A program made the translations under genes and the position numbers. A stretch of DNA of 64,000 bases from JAKVCB01 sp963578605 (GTDB lineage Bacteria; Planctomycetota; Planctomycetia; Pirellulales; Lacipirellulaceae), in the NCBI GenBank assembly GCA_963578605.1, contig CAUZEA010000006.1, forward strand, positions 1 to 64,000, written 5' to 3'. Below the pieces are notes generated by a model that was given only the letters and a program-made list of their open reading frames with translations, did no database searches and had not been told where the DNA came from. This document shows, piece by piece, positions 20,201 to 27,552 of this stretch (within the stretch, counting starts at the first letter, position 1; each line of letters opens with the position of its first letter).

Positions 20201-21490
20201 TCAAGGGCGAACTCGCACCAGTTTTCCGCCGCCAGGAGGAAGGCTGAGCTTGGCCACCTTTCCCGCGGCCGCCATCCAAACGCCGCTGCCAGCGTCGAAC
20301 GTCTCCAAGGAACCTGGGCCGACCAACGGAGCGACCATCTCCAACTTGTAATCGAGATTGACGACTAGCACGTGGCTCGGTTTGTCGGTCGCGCCGAAAT
20401 ATCCCAGCATGATCCCTCGCACCCGTTCACGAGGTTGATATGCCAGGGAGGCCTGCGGTGGATCGAGTCGAAATGGCGCCCGCGCCGGCAAAGGCTCTGC
20501 CCCAGGTGGCTTCATCCCCGTATGATAAACCGCCAACGACCGTAGCGGCTCAACCTCTTTGGCGATCGCCACGAATTCGTGGTTGAGCGGTTTCAAGGCG
20601 TGGTACAGCTCGGTTGGTGTTCCGTCGGGCCGGGCAATTGCGCCGGACAAATCCCCGGCAGCCAGATAAACGAAATAGGAGATACCCTGCCCGCCATAAG
20701 CCAAGGTGGTGTAAACCAGGTAGCGCATTTCATCGCCGTTGGGAATGCGTTTTGACGACCCCCAGCTACAAGCCTGCACGATATTCAAAAATGGCACGCC
20801 CGAGTCCTGGGCTGCCCGTCGAATCAACGCCAGGTTAAGAAAGTATTCGGGCAAGTCGCCCGGATTGGCAAACTGATAATGATCGTAGCTGACCAGCGCC
20901 GGCTGAACGGTCTTCATATATTGGTTCAGGTATTCTTGGTATGCGGGAACGGTGTCTCCATTGGTTCCAAGCTGGTCGTTGCGGGCATACGTGGGAAGGA
21001 GATTGATGAACGCCATATGCGCGGGATCTTGTTGACGCAGGTAGGCGACCAGCCGCCTCAGCTCGGGAAAATATTTTGTGCCCGGCTCATCGATGACATG
21101 ATAGCAATACAAGGCCGGGTGATTGCGAACCCGCTTGATCAGCGCGTCGAGCTTTTCTCGCTGCGCCGGATCGTCGAGCACCGCTGGCGTGTGCCTGGGC
21201 GAGAAGAGCGGATTTTGGAGCATCGCCCGCAGGCCGTGCCGTTGGGCCACGTCGAGTTGTTCTTCGCTGGTGCACCAGACGAGGTTCCATCCCCCTTCGG
21301 CCATCTGTTGGGCAACGGCGTCGGTCAGCGGTGGGCCGAACCAATACGTGATGATCGGCGCGCCGATCTTCCAAGGCGTCGAGACTGACGGTTCGGCCCC
21401 TGGCAGCAGAGAGCCGAACACGATTAGCAGCAGGTTCGCCGCCAGTGCGAGCCACGATTGCCCGACCATGGGCTTGTTGTAGTTTTTCAT
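20201..21490 (-). CDS. Secreted TIM-barrel glycoside-hydrolase-like protein
   Basis: A 429-aa protein starting at the ATG at 21490 (MKNYNKPMVGQSW), preceded by AAAGGGGAT; the longer ORF to 21547 runs into a repeat and is rejected. A Sec signal (LALAANLLLIVFGSLLPGAE) is followed by a barrel resembling GH42-like or DUF4434-like proteins: MAEGGWNLVWCTSEEQ, ALYCYHVIDEPGTKYFPEL (IDEP, a candidate acid/base Glu region) and YFVYLAAGD. A beta domain ends the protein (HVLVVNLDYKLEMVAP). The catalytic family cannot be fixed by eye. A direct repeat occupies its upstream region. Confidence 0.72.
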   Translation of the reverse strand: MKNYNKPMVGQSWLALAANLLLIVFGSLLPGAEPSVSTPWKIGAPIITYWFGPPLTDAVAQQMAEGGWNLVWCTSEEQLDVAQRHGLRAMLQNPLFSPRHTPAVLDDPAQREKLDALIKRVRNHPALYCYHVIDEPGTKYFPELRRLVAYLRQQDPAHMAFINLLPTYARNDQLGTNGDTVPAYQEYLNQYMKTVQPALVSYDHYQFANPGDLPEYFLNLALIRRAAQDSGVPFLNIVQACSWGSSKRIPNGDEMRYLVYTTLAYGGQGISYFVYLAAGDLSGAIARPDGTPTELYHALKPLNHEFVAIAKEVEPLRSLAVYHTGMKPPGAEPLPARAPFRLDPPQASLAYQPRERVRGIMLGYFGATDKPSHVLVVNLDYKLEMVAPLVGPGSLETFDAGSGVWMAAAGKVAKLSLPPGGGKLVRVRP

Positions 21491-21515
21491 GGCGATCCCC
21501 TTTGCGTCTCTCGGT

Positions 21516-21702
21516 TTGAACGGCCAGTCAAGCAGGCACCAACGCATCAGCAGGACATCTTACCCATCAGCAGGACATCCTACCTAATGGGCCAGCGAGG
21601 CTGTAGGGTATGGCGAGTTGAACGGCCAGTCAAGCAGGCACCAACGCATCAGCAGGACATCCTACCCAATGGGCCAGCGAGGCTGTAGGGTATGGCGAGT
21701 TG
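21516..21702. repeat. Direct repeat, 85 and 105 bp, with a nested 20-bp duplication
   Basis: The sequence ttgaacggccagtcaagcag through gggtatggcgagttg occurs at 21516-21620 and again at 21618-21702; the copies abut and share ttg. The first copy carries an extra 20-bp tandem duplication (catcagcaggacatcttacc, near 21545-21585). The array lies between the glycosidase-like gene (start 21490) and the superoxide dismutase gene, that is, in the upstream region of the former. The remaining bases to 21790 show nothing else. Confidence 0.9.
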
Positions 21703-21790
21703 TTTACTTGCAAAGATGCCGGCAAAAAAGTAACCGACCAACTTGTCAACGAAAGCGATCAAGCCAGCTCGCACAAAGTCAGGCCGAAAT

Positions 21791-22504
21791 TCACGCCGAC
21801 GCCGCACGATACCGAGCATTCACTTCGCCCCAGTCAATGTAGTCCATGAACTTTTCCACGTACTCGGCCTTGCGATTGTGATAGTCGATGTAGAAGGCAT
21901 GTTCGTACACGTCGATGACAACCAGTGGGACAGCCATCCAGAGCAGTCCCTGTGCGTGTTCGTTACTGACGACATTGTAGAGTTTTCCATTCACCGGATG
22001 TCGGACGAGCATGGCCCATCCCGCCGCGGCCTTGCCGCTGGCCTGAAAATCATCCGCCCACTTGTCAAGTGAACCAAAACGCTGCTCGATTGCCGCGCGA
22101 ATATCCTCTTTCGGATCGGGAGCTGTGGGAACAAGCGTGTCGAAGTAGAGTTCGTGAAGAACCACGCTGTTGCCTTTACTCTGTCTTGCGCGCTGCAATG
22201 CACCGTAGGCATTGGAGTCAATCGCGATATCGGATTTGATGGATTCTTCCAGCCTGGAGTCGGCGGCTGAGTATCCTCTCAAGGCACCGCCATAGTGCGC
22301 CGTGTGGTGGGGAGCGATCTGATCGGCGCTCAGGAATCCGGGAATCGACTTGTAGCGCAGTGGCTTTGGTTTTCCAGTGACCAAACCGCTGTTGGCGAAT
22401 GGCGAATCGCTCTGGGCGGCATCGGAGAGTCCAGGAATGAGTATCGTCCCGGTTGCTGCACCGGAGGAAATGAACAGAAAGTTACGGCGTGAATGGTCTG
22501 GCAT
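21791..22504 (-). CDS. Fe/Mn superoxide dismutase with Tat signal
   Basis: A 237-aa iron/manganese superoxide dismutase, converting superoxide to hydrogen peroxide and oxygen. Ligands can be placed: His in the N-terminal helix (APHHTAHYGG), His in VVLHELYF, and Asp plus His in VVIDVYEHAFYIDY. Upstream of the enzyme is a twin-arginine signal (SRRNFLFISSGAATGTILI), so the enzyme is predicted to be exported, unlike typical cytoplasmic SodA/SodB. The first-helix and second-ligand neighbourhoods diverge from the classical FHYGKHH and NHTFYW motifs, so this belongs to a divergent exported branch. Start is the ATG at 22504 with AAAGGA upstream. Metal choice is uncertain. Confidence 0.87.
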   Translation of the reverse strand: MPDHSRRNFLFISSGAATGTILIPGLSDAAQSDSPFANSGLVTGKPKPLRYKSIPGFLSADQIAPHHTAHYGGALRGYSAADSRLEESIKSDIAIDSNAYGALQRARQSKGNSVVLHELYFDTLVPTAPDPKEDIRAAIEQRFGSLDKWADDFQASGKAAAGWAMLVRHPVNGKLYNVVSNEHAQGLLWMAVPLVVIDVYEHAFYIDYHNRKAEYVEKFMDYIDWGEVNARYRAASA

Positions 22505-22627
22505 GATCACAATCCTTTTACGGTTTCAAGTTTGCATTTTTCTCGGCAGGAAAATGACGCGCCGGGCCAATTGCCTTTGCGGGGAGATTCGTGGCGAATT
22601 CCTCCTGTCGGAGTTTGTAGAAATCCG

Positions 22628-22960
22628 CTAGTTTCCTTGCGCATCGTTTCCCGGTGTAATTGCCTCAAGGCGCGTGAGCAACGGCGCGCCTTCAAATTCC
22701 ACGTAGTCCTCGGCCTGTTCGGTTTTAAAATCGGTGAAGTGATGATCATACACGGTTGCACGTTCGTGTTGGAGCGGCGTCGGGCAATAGCAAACTTCAC
22801 TCCACCGCACGATGCCGTCATCGTCGATGACGGCCCGCTTCATGGAAGCGACAATCTCTTTACCATCGGGCTGTTGGTTCTCGATGATGCCATCTCTGAG
22901 TTTGTGCAGGAGTTCGGCGGCGCTTGCGGGGATGAGGCGGGCTTGGACGGTGTAGTTCAT
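22628..22960 (-). CDS. Conserved small protein of unknown function
   Basis: A 110-aa protein starting MNYTVQARLIPASAAELL and containing a compact charged core (GKEIVASMKRAVIDDDGIVR, CYCPTPLQHERATVYDHHFTDF). I recognise the overall pattern as a conserved hypothetical family but cannot assign a function. No signal peptide or membrane segment. It lies between the exported superoxide dismutase and a glycosidase-like gene on the same strand, with 124 bases to the former. Confidence 0.65.
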   Translation of the reverse strand: MNYTVQARLIPASAAELLHKLRDGIIENQQPDGKEIVASMKRAVIDDDGIVRWSEVCYCPTPLQHERATVYDHHFTDFKTEQAEDYVEFEGAPLLTRLEAITPGNDAQGN

Positions 22961-23124
22961 GACGGCTCACTTGCTCCACGTTCGCTGCAGCGGAATCTTA
23001 TGCTTCCGCCCAGGTTTGATAACTCGGTTCGACAGCTATTTCCAGTCAGCCAACCTTTTCAAGTCGTGGAGTGCCCTGGCGGATGGATGCCTGGAATCAA
23101 ACTTGGAGAGCCCTCCCCCTTTTT

Positions 23125-25011
23125 TCAGCCGGGCGTCTTTTTGCTGGTGTTCTCCAGTTGAATCCTGACGACCCCGTAGACGAGAAAGGAGGGGACCTGG
23201 ATTTTTACCACCCCCGCTTCCGACTCGTAGTTTACCGGCCGCGGCTCGCTGGCCTCCGGGGTCAGGAAGTCGATCCGCGTCGCGGTGAATCCGGCGGGGA
23301 TCCGGATTGTCGAGCCGAACTCCTCCGCAGCGATGGGCTTCTCATCAACGATCGTACCGCCGGGGTTCCCACCTTCGCCCCTTTCGGCCCGGTTGTAGTT
23401 TACGAAGTGCAGGGTCAGCTCATCGAGGCCGGCAGGGCGGCTGGCAGAGACGCGAACCGTGCCGGGCGCATCGAAACGGCTCCGCTGACGGGGGAGCATC
23501 TTCACGAGCACTTCGGGAGAGACCGACATGTCCGCCGCATCGACGACCATCGAGTATCGCTGGCGAACTTCGGGCGTTGCCATGTCATCGGGAAGGATGT
23601 CGAACAGGACGTGTTCGTTCAAAAGTCGTTGGCCGAGTTCCTTGAAGTGGTCGCGCGGAGCGAGATTCCCCGCGTGGACGGAGCTGCGAGGGAACAGGAG
23701 CAGGACCTCACCGTGTGATGTGTTGTCGTGGTAAAGGCTGTCGTGACGCTTAAGGAATCCGTAGTAGGAAGTGATGACCTTTCGAGCCTCTGGGTCGTTG
23801 AACGAGGTGTAGAATCCCATCGCCGCGCCGCCGTTGGCGGCGAGCTCCGCGATCGAGGCCCGGATGCGAACGCTCTCGTATTTCCCCAGGGTGTAGGTTT
23901 TGTCGCCCGAGGCACCGCGGACATACCGTGCCTGCAGGGTTCCCTCGCCGAGGAAGCCGTCCTTCAACCGGGTGAAATTAGCCGCACCGCCGAGGCTGTA
24001 CCACAGGTAGTCTTCATCTCTCGACCACAGCTCTCCGGGGAGCATGCATCTTTCGTCTCCATCGATCTGGGAGAAGTCTCCGAGATGATCCCATTGCGCG
24101 AGGATGAGATTCGGCTTCAGACTGCGGCCGAACTTCACAAAAACTTCGTCGAAAGCCTGCTTGTTGGTGACCTGCGAGAAACGCAGGGCTTCGCGTTTGA
24201 GCGGTGTCGACGATTCTGGGGAATGCCAGCTGACGATTTCGTCAAACGTATGCGTCCGAAGGTCGGCAATCCCGAAAAGCTTCGAAAGCTGCGCGGGCGT
24301 ATGGCGATCGGAGAGGTAGTTCTTGAACGCCGAGACACAGTGGTCGCAATGGCAGTCATGGCGGTAGTAGTAGTTGATGACAAAACCGTCCAGACCCCGC
24401 TCGATGCCGAACCGAACCCAGGCCTTCAGGACCGCTCTCCAGTGAGGGTTTCTCAGGCAGGCCCAGTACTCTTTCATGCCGCCGATACTATAGGTGTTGT
24501 TCGAGACCAGGGTTCCATCACGGTTTCGCTCCAGCAGGTCGACCGGGTCTTCGACCGGCTTGGGTCCCAACTCCGCTTCGTTCCATTGATCGCGGTAGAA
24601 CTTGAAGAAACCCTGCGGTCCATCCGGGGTCTCGAGGTCTCCGATGAGGAACATCACGTTGAAGTGTCCGATGGTTTTGATTCCGCGCTGGTGGATGCCG
24701 CGGTTCAGGTTCTCGAACCATTGCGCGCACTCGCGGTGACCCTGGACCGGGAAATGCGCAGGGTACCCCTTTCCGTGCGGGGTGTTGGCGAGGCTCCAGA
24801 AGTGTGCCCCGTAAAATCCGACCTGGGCAACCTCGGGTTTTGCTTCCTCAAGGAACTGCAGATAGTCGTCGCGGCCGTATTCGCTCCAATGCGCGACCAG
24901 GCGGGTGAACGAATAAGCCTGTTCGGCTCCCGAATCATCCTCGCCGAACAGGAGACTGCCGTCAGTCAGCAGAGTGCAGCAAAAGCAGCCGGTCAATAGA
25001 AGTCGTCTCAT
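23125..25011 (-). CDS. Secreted TIM-barrel glycoside-hydrolase-like protein with Cys pair
   Basis: A 628-aa exported protein; the start at 25011 has AGGAA upstream and a signal MRRLLLTGCFCCTLLTDGSL. The barrel resembles the GH42/GHL10-like proteins of planctomycetes: VAQVGFYGAHFWSL, KTIGHFNVMFLIGD, GFVINYYYRHDCHCDHC and NLILAQWDHLGDFSQ. The DCHCDHC motif next to the barrel strand is typical of these uncharacterised enzymes and may bind metal. A C-terminal beta domain (LTLHFVNYNRAE) follows. Probably hydrolyses an extracellular glycan; substrate unknown. Confidence 0.72.
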   Translation of the reverse strand: MRRLLLTGCFCCTLLTDGSLLFGEDDSGAEQAYSFTRLVAHWSEYGRDDYLQFLEEAKPEVAQVGFYGAHFWSLANTPHGKGYPAHFPVQGHRECAQWFENLNRGIHQRGIKTIGHFNVMFLIGDLETPDGPQGFFKFYRDQWNEAELGPKPVEDPVDLLERNRDGTLVSNNTYSIGGMKEYWACLRNPHWRAVLKAWVRFGIERGLDGFVINYYYRHDCHCDHCVSAFKNYLSDRHTPAQLSKLFGIADLRTHTFDEIVSWHSPESSTPLKREALRFSQVTNKQAFDEVFVKFGRSLKPNLILAQWDHLGDFSQIDGDERCMLPGELWSRDEDYLWYSLGGAANFTRLKDGFLGEGTLQARYVRGASGDKTYTLGKYESVRIRASIAELAANGGAAMGFYTSFNDPEARKVITSYYGFLKRHDSLYHDNTSHGEVLLLFPRSSVHAGNLAPRDHFKELGQRLLNEHVLFDILPDDMATPEVRQRYSMVVDAADMSVSPEVLVKMLPRQRSRFDAPGTVRVSASRPAGLDELTLHFVNYNRAERGEGGNPGGTIVDEKPIAAEEFGSTIRIPAGFTATRIDFLTPEASEPRPVNYESEAGVVKIQVPSFLVYGVVRIQLENTSKKTPG

Positions 25012-25054
25012 CGGTTTGGTTCCTGCAGAGTTGTTCGGCTCACGGCCCGCGAGG

Positions 25055-25087
25055 TTTTTCGGAGGACAGGGTGTTTTTCGGAGGACA
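25055..25087. repeat. 14-bp direct duplication, 19-bp period
   Basis: tttttcggaggaca at 25055-25068 is repeated at 25074-25087, just upstream of the gene ending its reading at 25011. Confidence 0.75.
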
Positions 25088-25310
25088 AGGTCTGGGCAGG
25101 CTTGTGGAGCAACCGGGTCACTCCCGCGTGGCGAACCTGCTAAGTGGAGTATACAGCAACTGTGTACCGCGGGAAGTGAAACAAGGGCACGGCCTTTAGA
25201 GACCCGCAGCGCACGGCAACTGTGAAGTCAGGCTTTGCTGCGCCGCCTAGAAAAACTGCAACGCTCAGAAAAACTGTGGCTAGGGATATACGTTGGCAAT
25301 AGAACAATAG

Positions 25311-25470
25311 AAAAAAAGTGGTCCCCTCCGGCGCCGCCGTTGATTAGTGAGGGTCTGCCCAACTCGGTCGGGAAGACGATCAGCGTTTCATCAGTATTTC
25401 CCGGTCCGCGAGATTTTTCAGGCTATGAGATTGTCGAGCAGGGCGGCGCCGCGGCGATGAACGTGGTCCA
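25311..25470 (-). pseudogene. Decayed DUF1501 C-terminal core fragment
   Basis: Three successive - strand frames align with the DUF1501 core: DHVHRRGAALLDNL (from 25468), then HSLKNLADREILMK, then GNTDETLIVFPTELGRP followed by SLINGGAGGDHFF. The family pattern, also seen intact at 13097-14608, is DQPAAALxxDLKxRGLLDETLVVFxxEFGRTP...GRDH. The frame changes and truncation mark it as a relic. Its relation to the intact copies was not tested. Confidence 0.6.
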
Positions 25471-26159
25471 AGAGGATCACCAGTCTCAGACGGTAGGCTG
25501 GTCTCAACATAGTCGCCGATTTCGCCGTGGCCAGCGGCTCTTGCTGGATCTTCAACAACGGCTTGAATCCGAATGGGAAACTGTGCACGCAGACCGGGCG
25601 GAGGACATTGGCCGTCAACAACATCCTTTCGCACGGCCTTCAATACGGATGAAATGGGGTCATCCACGTGGCTGCGAGCACTGTCGTCGGTAGCGGCGAG
25701 GTCCATGGCGATCTGATCAATCGTGCTGGCACCGTCTCACCCGGCAACTGCTTGGGACTGTTGTCTGTTGAATCTGGGCGACAGGTCGTCTGTTGTTTCC
25801 GAACCGTCGGTGCTATCACTGTTGATCCTCGCCTTCTTGGCCGTTGCAGGCGTTGCGACGCGATGATAGGGGCTTGGACACCGCTGGAGCAGGATTTTCC
25901 AAAACAAGTCCTAAAAAAGCCAGTTTCCCCCCTTATTTCTCGGGGCGAAAAACCACGGTTTTTGTCCGAAAAATCACTTAAAAGAAGGCATTTCCCCCCT
26001 CGCGAGGGTTTTTTGTTATTTTCACCCCAAAGACTTGACAATTCGGTCTACTTAATTAGATTGAGTAGTGTGTGGATTGCGGTGAACTGGAAGTTTTACC
26101 GGTCGCGTTTTTGGCGATGAGTGATGGAGCGTATTCGCGGTGTCATCGCAAGGGAGGTT
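25471..26159. other. Intergenic stretch without a supportable gene
   Basis: ORFs here overlap in both directions and none resembles a known family. The end of the stretch is AT-rich. A TTGACA hexamer at 26035-26040 could be a -35 box for the downstream PEP-CTERM gene, but I see no convincing -10 at the right spacing. Confidence 0.4.
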
Positions 26160-26305
26160 TAGCTGAAGATTTGACGGTAAAGTAAAAGTTAACAGGGAGA
26201 AGTTAAAGGTTAAGGAAGAGTTAAGAGGTAGGAGTTAACAGGGTAGGAGTTTGTTTTTCGTTAAGTTTTGTACGGTTCTGTTTTTTCTTTTTTTGGAGAT
26301 GACTA
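26160..26305 (+). promoter_or_regulatory. Purine-rich AT-rich leader before PEP-CTERM gene
   Basis: The 5' region contains many GTTAA/AGTTAA and AGGAG motifs: agttaacaggg occurs twice (about 26190 and 26235), separated by aggttaagg and agagttaag. It ends in a T-rich stretch and a TTTTTGGAG Shine-Dalgarno before the ATG at 26306. Composition contrasts with the GC-rich surroundings. A regulatory or translation-enhancing leader is an inference only. Confidence 0.3.
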
Positions 26306-27079
26306 ATGTTAGGACGAGCAACGACTTGGATTGCATTTTTCACAGTTTTGGTCGGCGTGGCGACTTTGTTTGGTATAAGTCAGCCTGTCTACGCCGACAC
26401 GATTGATGGTTTTAGCAGCGATCCCGGTTGGGACGGCTATCAAAACCACGATGGGGACCAGGACTTTGGTTGGAGCAACACCAACAACGCAGGCGGTGCC
26501 GCGGCTGGCGAGATCGGCGGAGATATCATTCGTACTCCCCTGGCGTGGTACGCTCAAGAAATCACGCCAATTAACGCCGCCAACACCTCGCTTTCGGCTT
26601 CGGGAACTGTGGTACTGAGTGGTGGCGGCAACTTCATTATGGGGTGGTTCGACTCTACCAGCGCGGGCAGTGGTGGACTCGATTGGGATACCACGCACAT
26701 GATCGGGATCCGCAGCGACGATGCTAGCCTCTACCTCTACGGCGATAAGGGTAGCAGTCTCATTGCTAGCAACGTTGTCCCAGGCGAAAGCGGCCCTACC
26801 ACGTTCGATATAGCGTACGACCACACCACGGGTATTTTGACAGCCACTAGTGGCCAGGGGATCACCGAATCGCGAGGCGTCTCCGGTGGCCTGGGTGCCC
26901 TGACAAATCTGGATCGTTTCGGGATCCTGAATCTGCACATCCCCGGCAACGGTGCAGGTGCCAACATTTTTGTTGACGACTTGGACTTCACGGGCCATGT
27001 ATTGATCCCCGAACCCACCAGCATCGTGCTGATGATGCTCGGACTGGGACTGGCGCCGTTTGTCGGCCGCCGTCGCTAG
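26306..27079 (+). CDS. PEP-CTERM sorting domain protein
   Basis: A 257-aa exported protein with an N-terminal signal (TTWIAFFTVLVGVATLFG...YADTI) and a C-terminal PEP-CTERM sorting tail: IPEPTSIVLMM, a hydrophobic helix, then GRRR. The middle is a beta-rich, Gly/Asp-rich domain (DPGWDGYQNHDGDQDFGWSN, IMGWFDST, LDRFGILNLHIPG, IFVDDLDFTG). The same domain recurs in the first 330 residues of the giant ORF at 27553 (WESVRNRSWPEDFGF, ALLAWFDKDS, LDRFGLMTLYIPG, IYFDDLTFG), so the two are tandem paralogues. Function unknown; probably a cell-surface or exopolysaccharide-associated protein. Start ATG 26306 with GGAG 9 bases upstream. Confidence 0.85.
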   Translation: MLGRATTWIAFFTVLVGVATLFGISQPVYADTIDGFSSDPGWDGYQNHDGDQDFGWSNTNNAGGAAAGEIGGDIIRTPLAWYAQEITPINAANTSLSASGTVVLSGGGNFIMGWFDSTSAGSGGLDWDTTHMIGIRSDDASLYLYGDKGSSLIASNVVPGESGPTTFDIAYDHTTGILTATSGQGITESRGVSGGLGALTNLDRFGILNLHIPGNGAGANIFVDDLDFTGHVLIPEPTSIVLMMLGLGLAPFVGRRR

Positions 27080-27552
27080 GATTGTAGTAAGACGTAAACA
27101 TAGAGACATAGATAAATAGTTGCTCGACTTTAGTCATGTCTGCAGCGATACAGGCTTGGTTCCAAGAAGGATCTTGAGAACCGAGCTACGCTGCGTTTGT
27201 AGGTCAGCCCAAAGGACGGGCTGATGGAAATCGAGCCGGAAGATCGCGGTGAACTGGTCGTCGCTCTCTTCCCGCCACCCGGACAGGCGCCAGGAGACGA
27301 GCGCACTCACGCAACGGGGCGGCGAAATTCTCATCGAGCCCACCGACTTCGCTCCACCGACCTTGAGGGTACGCGCTGGGTGACTAATATCAGAACGCCA
27401 GCCGCTTTCGGCACTGGCCCTTTCGGCACTGGCCAAAGTGATTCGGTTCCGTTTGCGTTGAACCCTGTCATGGAGTTGAACCCTGTCATGAACCGTTCAC
27501 AGGAGTGGCAGGGCACTGGCTTTTCATCCAACAGAACGCAATTTCTCTTATA
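27080..27552. other. Intergenic stretch with short duplications only
   Basis: No supportable gene. Both strands have ORFs of about 100 codons, but neither resembles a protein family. Two short tandem duplications lie at its downstream end and are listed separately. Confidence 0.4.
27406..27490. repeat. Two adjacent short tandem duplications (15-bp and 18-bp period)
   Basis: tttcggcactggcc occurs at 27406-27419 and 27421-27434 (15-bp offset). gttgaaccctgtcatg occurs at 27457-27472 and 27475-27490 (18-bp offset). Both lie just upstream of the giant ORF. Confidence 0.9.

Noticed and set aside
23728..24999. 423-aa + strand ORF
   Set aside because: Antisense to the glycosidase-like gene at 23125-25011; long only because of GC-rich codon use.
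26035..26070. Sigma-70 promoter with TTGACA
   Set aside because: A good -35 hexamer but no acceptable -10 at 16-18 bases; noted only in the intergenic entry.
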